Shown here one piece after another: positions 9,498 through 18,616 of a stretch of 64,000 nucleotides of DNA. The stretch's first letter is position 1, and each line of letters opens with the position of its first letter. This DNA is from Clostridioides sp. (GTDB taxonomy: Bacteria; Bacillota; Clostridia; Peptostreptococcales; Peptostreptococcaceae), in the NCBI GenBank assembly GCA_031261505.1, contig JAISJN010000005.1, positions 1-64,000 of the forward strand, in the 5' to 3' direction. The position numbers were made by a program, and so were the translations under genes. The notes beneath the pieces were generated by a model that was given only the letters and a program-made list of their open reading frames with translations, had not been told where the DNA came from and made no database searches.

Positions 9498-10682
9498 ATG
9501 GAAAAAACATCATCACAGTGTATCAAGCAGGCAGCAGCCGAAATTCAAGAGTATTTAGTGGATTTCAGAAGAGATTTACACAGACATCCAGAATTGAGTG
9601 GAAACGAATTCAGAACACAGAAAAGAATTATCGAAGAACTGGAAAAGCTAGGTATAGAGTATGAAAAAGCAGGGACTACATCGGTGGTAGCTACAATCCA
9701 CGGTGCAAAACCAGGAAAGACAGTCATGTTGAGAGGTGACATAGATGCACTTCCTATAACAGAAGTTGCTGATATAGATTTCAGATCAGAAAACGAGGGC
9801 GTGATGCACGCCTGTGGTCATGATACTCATGCAACAATGCTTCTTGGGGCCGTAAATTTACTGAATAATATGAAAGACGAATTGAGTGGAACTATTAAAT
9901 TCTTTTTCCAGGAAGATGAAGAAACTTGTAATGGAGCACAGAGGATAATAGCAGATGGTTTCCTAAAGGGCGTAGATATGTGCCTAGGAATACACAACCA
10001 TCCAAGTTTTCCAATAGGAACTTGTGGAACTTCATTAGGTTACGCAATGGCCGGATCAGATACTATATTTGTAAGATTCGAAGGGGTTTCAGGACATGGC
10101 TCTACTCCACATTTGGCTAAAGACAGTATAACTCCTGCATGTGTATTCGCACTAGACCTACAACAGATAGTCACAAAGAATACAGACTCTCAGGATTCAG
10201 TAGTTCTTTCAGTAGGAAAGATAGACGGAGGAACGAGAAACAATATAATTGCAAAACATACACAACTAGATATCACAATGAGATATTTCGACAAAGAAAC
10301 TAGAAAAATAGTTCATGAAAAGATAGTAAAACACGCTGAGAATATAGCAGATATGTACGATGTAAAGGTTGAACTTGAATTTGTGGAGACAGCTCTAAGC
10401 ACATACAACCATCCAGAAGCAGTTGAAGTATTCAAGACTGCATCTAAGAAAATACTTGGCGAAGATGGTTATTCAGAAGTTACTAAACAGATGGGCTCAG
10501 AAGATATGTCGTACTACTTAGACGAGGTAAAGGGTCTTATGGTATTTATCGGAAGTGGAAATACAGAAGAGGGGGCTATATACCCACCACATCACGATAA
10601 ATTTAAGGTAGATGAAACGATGTTTAAGTATGGGGCTGCATTATACACACAATTTGCAGTAGATTTTTTAAACAATAAATAA
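9498..10682 (+). CDS. M20-family metallo-amidohydrolase/peptidase
   Basis: RRDLHRHPELSGNEFRTQKRI, MHACGHDTHATMLLG, FFFQEDEETCNGAQRII. Confidence 0.9.
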   Translation: MEKTSSQCIKQAAAEIQEYLVDFRRDLHRHPELSGNEFRTQKRIIEELEKLGIEYEKAGTTSVVATIHGAKPGKTVMLRGDIDALPITEVADIDFRSENEGVMHACGHDTHATMLLGAVNLLNNMKDELSGTIKFFFQEDEETCNGAQRIIADGFLKGVDMCLGIHNHPSFPIGTCGTSLGYAMAGSDTIFVRFEGVSGHGSTPHLAKDSITPACVFALDLQQIVTKNTDSQDSVVLSVGKIDGGTRNNIIAKHTQLDITMRYFDKETRKIVHEKIVKHAENIADMYDVKVELEFVETALSTYNHPEAVEVFKTASKKILGEDGYSEVTKQMGSEDMSYYLDEVKGLMVFIGSGNTEEGAIYPPHHDKFKVDETMFKYGAALYTQFAVDFLNNK

Positions 10683-10703
10683 TTATACTAGGAGGATACC
10701 AAG

Positions 10704-11420
10704 ATGACTTTTTGGGATGTGGCAAGCAGCAATTTACTTTTTATAGCGGTCGCAGTTGGATTATTATTCGTAATGTGTCTAGCTGGCGTTCTAGCAGCAA
10801 AAGCGTATAAACACTGTATAGAGATAGGTGTAGATAAGAAAACTATGAAAAAGGTAATCGTGTCAGCCACTACGACATCGATAGTTCCATCATTTTCAAT
10901 AGTAATAGGTCTTATGAGTTTGGCGACAGTCCTAGGTACTGCCTGGTCTTGGTTTAGACTATCAGTAGTCGGATCAGTAGCATATGAACTTATGGCAGCG
11001 GATATGGTTGCACAATCTATGGGATTTGCAAACCTAGGAGTAGTAAAAGATCAACCAGGATCTGTAATGATAGCAGTAATGTTAGTTATGTCTGTAGGAA
11101 TATGTGCTGGTATAGTTATAAATATATTCTTATCTAAGAAGATAACTACGACAATGTCAGATTACAGCCAGAAAAAAGGTGGATGGGGAGCTTTATTTGC
11201 AAATACTTTTATGATGACAATGATAGCAATATTTACAGTTGTTCAAGTTTCATCAGGTATAATAAGTACTCTTACAATATTAACCAGTTTAATCGTAAGT
11301 TTAGCAATAGGATTCATTGCTAAGAAGGCAAATGCATCGTGGTTAGGTGAATTCTCACTTGCGATAACACTTGTATTGTCAATGGCATCTTCAGTTCTTT
11401 GGACTGGATTATTTTCATAG
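10704..11420 (+). CDS. DUF5058-like multi-pass membrane protein
   Basis: Hydrophobic TM segments; MTFWDVASSNLLFIAVAVGLLFVMCLAGV...; next to M20 amidohydrolase. Confidence 0.6.
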   Translation: MTFWDVASSNLLFIAVAVGLLFVMCLAGVLAAKAYKHCIEIGVDKKTMKKVIVSATTTSIVPSFSIVIGLMSLATVLGTAWSWFRLSVVGSVAYELMAADMVAQSMGFANLGVVKDQPGSVMIAVMLVMSVGICAGIVINIFLSKKITTTMSDYSQKKGGWGALFANTFMMTMIAIFTVVQVSSGIISTLTILTSLIVSLAIGFIAKKANASWLGEFSLAITLVLSMASSVLWTGLFS

Positions 11421-11423
11421 GAG

Positions 11424-12203
11424 GTGGATATCATGAAAGAAGCAAATATAAACGCAAAAACAACTGGCACTGCGGAATCAAATAAAAAATACGTAAATTC
11501 AATGCATAGGATAGGAAGGGTTGGATCTGTAATATCACTTATATTTATGATGGGGATACCGTTCTTCGTAGCTATGATATACAACTTAAAATTAGACTGG
11601 AAGACTGTTGCAGCTAGTGTCGGTGGACTTCTAGCAATGTTTATACCAGTAGCGATTTCAGAAGTTTTAAGTTATTCTCCAATCTTTGGATCAGGTTCGT
11701 ACATCGCATTTATTACTGGTAACGTTGGTAATCTAAAACTACCAGTTGCTATAAACGCACTTGAACTTTCAGAATCACAACAGTCTACTGACAAAGGTGA
11801 TGCTGTGGTAACGGTTGCTGTATGTATTTCATCTATAGTAACTATGCTTATCATAGTTCTAGGGGTAATCTTACTTGTTCCACTTAAACCAGTACTTACT
11901 AACCCATACGTACAGACTTCGACAGCGTATATACTTCCAGCACTTCTCGGTTCGCTTGCGATGAGTTCGTTCACTTCAAAGAGTGGTAAGTATACAATAA
12001 CAAATAAACTACTAGCCGTTGTTCCAGCGATACTAGTAATATTGATTGCTAAATACGGATTACACTTAGAAATAGGTAAAATCCAAGGTATAGCTATAAT
12101 ATTTATGATACCAGTTACTATATTTACAGCAAAAATGCTTTATAAGAAAAATATCATAAAAATATTTGACAGAAGTACAAATGAACAAGAAATGCCAGAA
12201 TAA
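11424..12203 (+). CDS. Multi-pass membrane protein, possible partner subunit of the preceding protein
   Basis: Multiple TM segments, 3 nt after the upstream ORF (11420/11424). Confidence 0.5.
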   Translation: MDIMKEANINAKTTGTAESNKKYVNSMHRIGRVGSVISLIFMMGIPFFVAMIYNLKLDWKTVAASVGGLLAMFIPVAISEVLSYSPIFGSGSYIAFITGNVGNLKLPVAINALELSESQQSTDKGDAVVTVAVCISSIVTMLIIVLGVILLVPLKPVLTNPYVQTSTAYILPALLGSLAMSSFTSKSGKYTITNKLLAVVPAILVILIAKYGLHLEIGKIQGIAIIFMIPVTIFTAKMLYKKNIIKIFDRSTNEQEMPE

Positions 12204-12228
12204 ATTTTAAATCTAATAAAAATATATA

Positions 12229-12285
12229 ATTTGAGAGCGATATCCACGACTATCACAGGTAGGGGATATCGTTCTTATTTTAATA
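12229..12285 (+). repeat. Possible divergent 5' half of the dispersed structured repeat, or terminator hairpin
   Basis: TTTGAGAgCGATATCCacgactatcacaggtaggGGATATCGtTCTtATTTT. Confidence 0.45.
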
Positions 12286-12289
12286 GTAG

Positions 12290-12463
12290 AAAAATAACTG
12301 AGTAAGTGTGCAGCATCTGGTTAGAGAGAGGCATAGTAAACTGTCACAGATAGGGGCTTTATTGTTTTAATGGCGTAAAAATAACTGAGTAAGCGTTCAG
12401 TATTTGGTTAGAGAGAGGTATAGTAAACTCTCATAGATAGGGGCTTTATTGCTTTAATGGAAT
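12290..12463 (+). repeat. Two direct copies of an ~87 bp intergenic repeat
   Basis: aaaaataactgagtaag..gttagagagaggYatagtaaact.tca.agataggggctttattg.tttaatgg at 12290 and 12377. Confidence 0.8.
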
Positions 12464-12554
12464 AAGAATCCAGTTGAGAAATCGTTTAACCATCGCCAAA
12501 CAATGGTATAATTAGAAAAGGATTTTTATTCAAATGAAATAAGAGGAGGTATAC

Positions 12555-13514
12555 ATGAGATCTTTACATGAATTCCATCTATACTCGGTGTATTTTGCCC
12601 CAAGGGGTAGAGAGAGATTGCTGAGGATGGGTGATCAAATTGGTCAGATGTACTTGAGCTACGACGATAAATTAATAGGAATTGTAGGTGATTCTGGAAG
12701 TGGAAAATCATTGATACTCAAGGGTATGTTCCCTGGAGTAGACCTTGCAAACGACGATGATGGATTAGATATACATAAGGTTATGCAGGTCAGGGGTATG
12801 ATGGAGAGCAATTACAGGAATGCAACCTACCATATAGATATGCGTTTTGAACTTGCCTTCATGCAAATGTACGAGATAGTAGATTTCGTGAAGGGAGCCC
12901 TAGATAAGGGGAGAAGGGTTATAATAGAACATTTTGACCTGCTTTACCCACATCTAAAGATAAATGCAGACCTGCTCTTAGGGGTAGGGGAAGAAATAAT
13001 AGTTACTAGACCAAATTTATTTGGACCTATGCCACAGGATTTATACAACATAGTTATTCCATCGTTGAAATACCGTAGAATGGCGCACACAGCTGAGGAT
13101 ATGACGATGACAGTGCTACAGGACAGTTACGGTGTTGGACTAGACACAGTAGTTCACGGGGATGTCAGAGGTGGATTTATTGTAAACTTCCGCGAAAAAC
13201 CGGATATAGATATTGAAGAGCTTGAAACTAAGATTAAAGCTTGGATGGAAAGGTCTGTAGACGTCACATATCTAGATGATAACAACATAAAAATCGGAGG
13301 CATGAAAATCAGATGTGGTGGACCAAGGATACATGTTAGAAATACATCTGAAATCGTTAACTTCCAGCTGATAAAGGATTTCAAATACGATAGCTCGATT
13401 AAAATGTACTCATTGATAGGGCTGATAGGAGAAAGAAACAACGTAGACATCGAAAAAAATGATTTAAATAAGATTTCAGTAGGAGAAATAGAAGGAAATA
13501 GACGCGACCGATGA
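12555..13514 (+). CDS. P-loop ATPase with C-terminal AlaRS second-additional-domain (SAD)-like region
   Basis: Walker A GIVGDSGSGKS; C-terminal IRCGGPRIHVRNTSEIVNFQLIKDF resembles the AlaRS CGGTHVxNTxEIGxFKI segment. Confidence 0.65.
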   Translation: MRSLHEFHLYSVYFAPRGRERLLRMGDQIGQMYLSYDDKLIGIVGDSGSGKSLILKGMFPGVDLANDDDGLDIHKVMQVRGMMESNYRNATYHIDMRFELAFMQMYEIVDFVKGALDKGRRVIIEHFDLLYPHLKINADLLLGVGEEIIVTRPNLFGPMPQDLYNIVIPSLKYRRMAHTAEDMTMTVLQDSYGVGLDTVVHGDVRGGFIVNFREKPDIDIEELETKIKAWMERSVDVTYLDDNNIKIGGMKIRCGGPRIHVRNTSEIVNFQLIKDFKYDSSIKMYSLIGLIGERNNVDIEKNDLNKISVGEIEGNRRDR

Positions 13515-13531
13515 TAAAAACAGAGTAAAAT

Positions 13532-13627
13532 TTAACTTGAGAATAATGTCCAACCTCGACGGTGTCGACATAATTCTAATTTTAGTATCAGTCATCTACT
13601 GAAATAGTTGAATCGACATTTAAAAAA
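13532..13627 (+). repeat. Dispersed structured repeat, copy 3
   Basis: tttaacTTGAGAATaatGTCcaACCtcgacGGTgtcGACataATTCTaaTTTTAGTAtcagtcatcTACTGAAAtagttgaatcgacatttaaa. Confidence 0.75.
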
Positions 13628-13631
13628 CGAC

Positions 13632-13670
13632 AAAAAATAGGGTATATCGGTGGATATACCCTATTTTTTT
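13632..13670 (+). terminator. Rho-independent terminator, perfect hairpin
   Basis: AAAAAATAGGGTATATCggtgGATATACCCTATTTTTTT. Confidence 0.85.
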
Positions 13671-13713
13671 AAAACTTTATAAACAAGCAATATTGTGATG
13701 TGATATAATAAAA

Positions 13714-13810
13714 TATAACTTGAGAAATATGTCCCCACATCTACAGGTGTTGGCATAATTCTCATTTCAGTGGGCGATATCCACTGAAATCGTTGAATCA
13801 ACATTTAAGA
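13714..13810 (+). repeat. Dispersed structured repeat, copy 4 (near-consensus)
   Basis: ataacTTGAGAAatatGTCCCCACatctacaGGTGttGGCataaTTCTCAtTTCAGTGGgcgatatCCACTGAAatcgttgaatcaacatttaaga; immediately downstream of TGATATAAT. Confidence 0.8.
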
Positions 13811-13881
13811 AAAATAATACAAATAAGACGAAATGTCTTACTATAGCAATATTTAAGAACTACCGTTGGGAGTGAATTATT

Positions 13882-16176
13882 ATGGATAAAAACAATATTA
13901 TTAGAAATACAGTTTTTAATGTGGCCTCTAATTTTTTCAAACAAGATGCCAAGGTAAATGAAAAACTAGAATTGGCTCTGAATAAGAAATTTGAAAAAGT
14001 AGAGTTAAATGAAAATAAGTACAACGACCTTTTAAAATACAATATTTTATTTTACAGAACCTTAGCTAGAAACCTGGAGCCATTGATAGGAATATGGATA
14101 ACTGATAAGTACATCCCGAACATCGATGAACTCGAGAGGGATTTGGACATACTTACTGCAAAGTGTAGGAAGTATATAAACAGAGCTATGAAGGAAGATA
14201 TAAAGCTATTAAAGGTAGAAGATCTGAGAAGTTTCTTATCCTACGAAAAAATGGACGCTCATGATAAGAGAAAGAGGTTAGAAAAGGATTACAAAGTTTT
14301 GAATCTCTACAAGGATTTGTTGAATATCTTACTTAGGAAGATAAGTCTTGATAGGGATGACTTTGATTCAATATACGAACTAGATTACGTAGAGGTCAGA
14401 AGAGAACTTAAAAAAGATATAATAGTATGTGTAAATAAGATTTTATCAGCATCAAAGGGAGAGTTGAGCCCTGAAAGCTTTTATGACGATAAGTTTAATT
14501 CTACAGAGGATATCGAATTAGTATCAGAGGATAATATAGTTGGTGCGATAGATACAACTCATATAGGATTAAACGATGTCGAGGTGACATTCCTGACAAA
14601 GCTTGGAGACCTCCACGAAGATGCTATGGACAAATATATAAAAGATGAATATGAGAAAATTCTATCCTTAGAGGATTTGGATGAGGAAGCTGCCTTTGGA
14701 TTTGGAAAGGGTGCAATAAAAGAATTTACAGCAGCTACAGTGCTTCTTGAGTTTCTCAACAAGAAAAACAAGAACCTTATCGAAGGTGGGATGAGACTTG
14801 TAGCAATAGGAGAATTTGGTGCGAAAAATTTCTCTGAGTATATTCAAAATGTAGTTAAGAAGGAAACAGTGATAAATACGGATATCTGGGAAGAAGCTTT
14901 GAAGATAGTATCCAGAAATCACGAAGATATAGAAAAACATGAAGTAGCGAGAAATAGACCTGCTAAATACGCTAAACTAGATATAGACGAGTATATCTAT
15001 ATGGTAAAAAACGCGAATAGAAAAATTCCGTTCAAGTTTAGTTTCTCTGAAAAAGAAATCGCGGTCGATCACGAGGGAGAGGTTAAATCTCCTAAAAATG
15101 TAATTGTGACTGGAAAAAGCGAATCTAGAATAGAGCCTACAGCAGGTATGGTGGAAAACACCGATGTGAACCAGAATTCGGGTGTTGGGTTAGATGAAAA
15201 GACAAGGATATTCGATTATAGACCAGAAGAGATTGAAAAACTCACACAAAAGGACGAGCTACGAGGGCAGTCTTCATACGAGCGAGAATATGAGGATGAT
15301 TTAGACGAGGAGTATGAAAATAAAGAATACGAAAAGAAACAGTACAAAAAAGAACAGTATGCAGAGGACGAGTACGACTATGAAGAAGAGGACTACAATG
15401 CAGAGTACTACTCTGAAGGCGTGGATTACAATGCAGTGGAATATGACGAAGACGAAGACGATTACGATGACAAATACGGCGAAACAGAAGGAAAGACTTC
15501 AAGATCAAAGATATTGAGAGATGGAATAATCGCAGCTGTAATACTTGTATTAGTCGTGGGTGGATATGCAACCAAGGTATTGACGAGCAAGAGGGTTGAT
15601 CCTAGTGCTGACGCAAAAAATACTGTGACAGAACAAAAAGATTCTGGTAAAACAGGAGAAGCAGAGCCTAACTCAGACGTAAATAAAAAAGACGTTTCTA
15701 AAAAAACAGAGGCACAAAAATTAAAAGAGGCTGAAGCTGAGAAACAAAAAAGAGATGAGAAAATAGCAGCAGTTGCAGATGGAAAAGGAAAATACTACAG
15801 AGTGTACGCTGGATCTAACAAAACAGAGGAATCAGCTAAAGAGACATTGGCATCTTACACATCTAAGGGTATAGAGGCGACAATAGTACAGAGCAACGGT
15901 TACTATAAGATAAACGCGGGAGATTATACAGACTACAGCGAGGCTACTGACAGAGTAAATAAATTAGCAAAGAGGAATATAAGTACTTACATCGAGAAAT
16001 ACGATAAGTATTTTGACTATAAACTAGAATACTTTGCAAAAGATACTAAGACTATGAGCAAAGAAGATTTAGAGAAAGAATACACATCTCTAAAAAAAGA
16101 ATTGCAAAATACAGCTGGAGCTGGAGCGAAAGAGTACTCAAAGACTCTAGAAGAGTTGTACGAATCAGCTCAGTAG
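13882..16176 (+). CDS. Large single-TM protein with acidic Tyr-rich linker and C-terminal SPOR domain
   Basis: Acidic EYEDDLDEEYENKEYEKKQY..., TM IIAAVILVLVVGGYATKVL, SPOR-like YYRVYAGSNKTEESAKETLASYTSKGIEATIVQSNGYYKINAGDY. Confidence 0.65.
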   Translation: MDKNNIIRNTVFNVASNFFKQDAKVNEKLELALNKKFEKVELNENKYNDLLKYNILFYRTLARNLEPLIGIWITDKYIPNIDELERDLDILTAKCRKYINRAMKEDIKLLKVEDLRSFLSYEKMDAHDKRKRLEKDYKVLNLYKDLLNILLRKISLDRDDFDSIYELDYVEVRRELKKDIIVCVNKILSASKGELSPESFYDDKFNSTEDIELVSEDNIVGAIDTTHIGLNDVEVTFLTKLGDLHEDAMDKYIKDEYEKILSLEDLDEEAAFGFGKGAIKEFTAATVLLEFLNKKNKNLIEGGMRLVAIGEFGAKNFSEYIQNVVKKETVINTDIWEEALKIVSRNHEDIEKHEVARNRPAKYAKLDIDEYIYMVKNANRKIPFKFSFSEKEIAVDHEGEVKSPKNVIVTGKSESRIEPTAGMVENTDVNQNSGVGLDEKTRIFDYRPEEIEKLTQKDELRGQSSYEREYEDDLDEEYENKEYEKKQYKKEQYAEDEYDYEEEDYNAEYYSEGVDYNAVEYDEDEDDYDDKYGETEGKTSRSKILRDGIIAAVILVLVVGGYATKVLTSKRVDPSADAKNTVTEQKDSGKTGEAEPNSDVNKKDVSKKTEAQKLKEAEAEKQKRDEKIAAVADGKGKYYRVYAGSNKTEESAKETLASYTSKGIEATIVQSNGYYKINAGDYTDYSEATDRVNKLAKRNISTYIEKYDKYFDYKLEYFAKDTKTMSKEDLEKEYTSLKKELQNTAGAGAKEYSKTLEELYESAQ

Positions 16177-16242
16177 TTAAATAGGTAAGGAATATATCCT
16201 GGTGGGCGATTTCTAGCCCACTGGGAAATTATTTGTTCGGAG

Positions 16243-18600
16243 GTGAAAAATTTGTTTAAATTAGGAGAAAAAGTTGTATTTGAACTTTCATCAGTCCATT
16301 TCGATCTAAAGGGAGTTAATGGATATTACAAAGAAGATAAGAAGCTATTTGTGACAAATTTAGGTAATATTGTAATCGGTGAAGGCAATCAAGTTGAGGA
16401 TTTGGAAGGCGTAGTGTATACTTATAGCTTTTCTGAACACAAAAGAAAGCTTACCTCGTACCTAGAGGGTGGAAAGATCTTAGTTGAGGGCAAAGACCTA
16501 CCGATAGAAATTGAGCAAGGGGATAAGAATAAATCAGCCAAGGGAAATCTAAGAATTGTTTTAAGCGTATCTGAATACGAAAGTATCGGAGCGAACCAAA
16601 GGGAATTTATTTTTGAAATAAAAGATGGAGCTACAATGCTGAGTATGGATGAAACCAAAACTTACATTGGGGGAATCAATTTCGACCATGAAAAGATAGT
16701 GTTTATAGGAGGAAAAAACAGGCTAGATATATATTATTCCGATGTAGAGAGGGTAATTGAAGAAAACAACTACGCTACATTCAAGGGATATTTCTATATA
16801 GAAAGAGAAGGAGTAGTAGCTAGAACGATAACGATATTTAACGACGACATAAAAAAATGCATACCAGAAGATCTAGAGCAGATAGTTAGAGACAACAGGA
16901 AAATCGGAAACCTTCCAAAAGAGGCATTGGTAGTATTTTGTAAGGCTACAGGAGAAATAGACGGGAAAGTTTACAAAAATACAAATGCATTGATGGTCAA
17001 GTACGAAGACCAGATGATACTTATTAATAAGAGGACCAAAGAGCATATAATGAGTACCAGTCTTGATAAAATCAGGAAATTAAATATGAAAAAAGACATC
17101 GTCATGTACGATGGTAAAAATATATTCTACGTTACTATAAACGAAGCTAACAGCTCAATTATGAAGCTGTCAGAACTAAAGGATATCAGAGAAGAAAAAA
17201 TTGGATTCACTCTAGATAAAAAACCAGTACTCATCGAGCAAAGTGGAGACTATATAAAGATTGCTATCTCTCAGTCGACAAATCTAATCTGCATAAAAAA
17301 CGACAATGTGGTCGATATGATAGTAGACAGCAATAGCGAGATGCCTTCACAGGGGTTTGTAAAGACAAGTATCTTGTTTGGAAATGAAAAGATAAGTTTG
17401 TTTTTGAAGAAAAATATGGCTACTAACCTGATAAAAGACATCTACACCCTAGTGAAAGAGCCTATGGTCGAATCAACTAGCACTGAAGTAATAGTGGAAA
17501 ACTGGGCTAGGGCTACAAATGATATAGCTGTATATGATTTCTTTGCAAATATGTACAATGCAAGAGAAAAAATAGCCAGCTCGCTAAGCTTAGAAATAAA
17601 CGACGAGAAGAGGGTTGAACTCGCAAATGAAATCTATTCTACGCTTCAGGAGCAGAAAAACGATTTAGATATGCTCTCAGCGTATTTTATAAAATCAATA
17701 GAATCTCAGGTTATGATGATTTCTAACAACATAGGTATAAAATTTGACAGGGAACTTTTCTATCGACATAGAAGGTCTTTGACCTACATCACGGATAAAC
17801 TTTACAGGGATATCGATAGGATAGAGGACAGTATAGATAAGGTAATATTTGTAATTTCAATAGAAGGGTCTAAAAAATACAATTACAGATTGTTAAAAGA
17901 AGTAGATAGTGATAGATTAGACTCATTTTTAAGGCAGTCTAAGAAGAGGATGGATCATTTAGTATTCGATATGTATCCATACTATATTCACGAGTTGAGC
18001 GAATGCATAAAGCATCTGTTTGAGGACGTGAAGAAATACTGTTATGAGCTTGAAAATGTGAATATAATAGATGATACTGAGAAGAAGTCGGAAATAAAGA
18101 AGATGATATTTGGAAAAATAAATGAAATCTACGTATTTAAACAACTTCCGATAAACGATGACTCAAATTTCATGAGAAAAGATATGATAAAAGAATTGTA
18201 TTCACTTCTAGAAAATGGAACGAAAAACTTAGATGCCACTAAATTCTTCATAGGAAACGAGATTGATATATCTAAATCCAGCCTATGGGGTGGGGTTTAT
18301 GAGTTTGTAGATCTAAGCGACGATAATATCGAGGTGGTACAGTCTATCGTAGATGTAAATTTGGACGAGATAATTTCTTCTATCTTGATTGAAGAAAAGG
18401 AAGATCATTTCAATGTAGACGACGATGTGAGCATACTCGACGAGTTGATTACAGAGATGGATATAGATGAAGAACTGGATATAGATATGGTGTATCAGGA
18501 AATGGATGCAAACATAGACGATTTAGATCATGACTTTGCAGATTTAGAGTTTGACTTGGATATAGATGATGATATAAAAGTTTTAATAGATGACATTTAG
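16243..18600 (+). CDS. Large uncharacterised protein with strongly acidic C-terminus (start may be TTG 16252)
   Basis: 785 aa ORF with SD cggaggtg; C-terminal DDDVSILDELITEMDIDEELDIDMVYQEMDANIDDLDHDFADLEFDLDIDDD. Confidence 0.7.
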   Translation: MKNLFKLGEKVVFELSSVHFDLKGVNGYYKEDKKLFVTNLGNIVIGEGNQVEDLEGVVYTYSFSEHKRKLTSYLEGGKILVEGKDLPIEIEQGDKNKSAKGNLRIVLSVSEYESIGANQREFIFEIKDGATMLSMDETKTYIGGINFDHEKIVFIGGKNRLDIYYSDVERVIEENNYATFKGYFYIEREGVVARTITIFNDDIKKCIPEDLEQIVRDNRKIGNLPKEALVVFCKATGEIDGKVYKNTNALMVKYEDQMILINKRTKEHIMSTSLDKIRKLNMKKDIVMYDGKNIFYVTINEANSSIMKLSELKDIREEKIGFTLDKKPVLIEQSGDYIKIAISQSTNLICIKNDNVVDMIVDSNSEMPSQGFVKTSILFGNEKISLFLKKNMATNLIKDIYTLVKEPMVESTSTEVIVENWARATNDIAVYDFFANMYNAREKIASSLSLEINDEKRVELANEIYSTLQEQKNDLDMLSAYFIKSIESQVMMISNNIGIKFDRELFYRHRRSLTYITDKLYRDIDRIEDSIDKVIFVISIEGSKKYNYRLLKEVDSDRLDSFLRQSKKRMDHLVFDMYPYYIHELSECIKHLFEDVKKYCYELENVNIIDDTEKKSEIKKMIFGKINEIYVFKQLPINDDSNFMRKDMIKELYSLLENGTKNLDATKFFIGNEIDISKSSLWGGVYEFVDLSDDNIEVVQSIVDVNLDEIISSILIEEKEDHFNVDDDVSILDELITEMDIDEELDIDMVYQEMDANIDDLDHDFADLEFDLDIDDDIKVLIDDI

Positions 18601-18616
18601 AGAGCGAGGAAATGAA

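Noticed and set aside
15242-15571. Overlapping ORFs in the acidic linker (minus 109 aa; plus-frame 67 aa at 15314)
   Set aside because: Arise from the low-complexity GA-rich linker of the SPOR protein; alternate-frame artefacts
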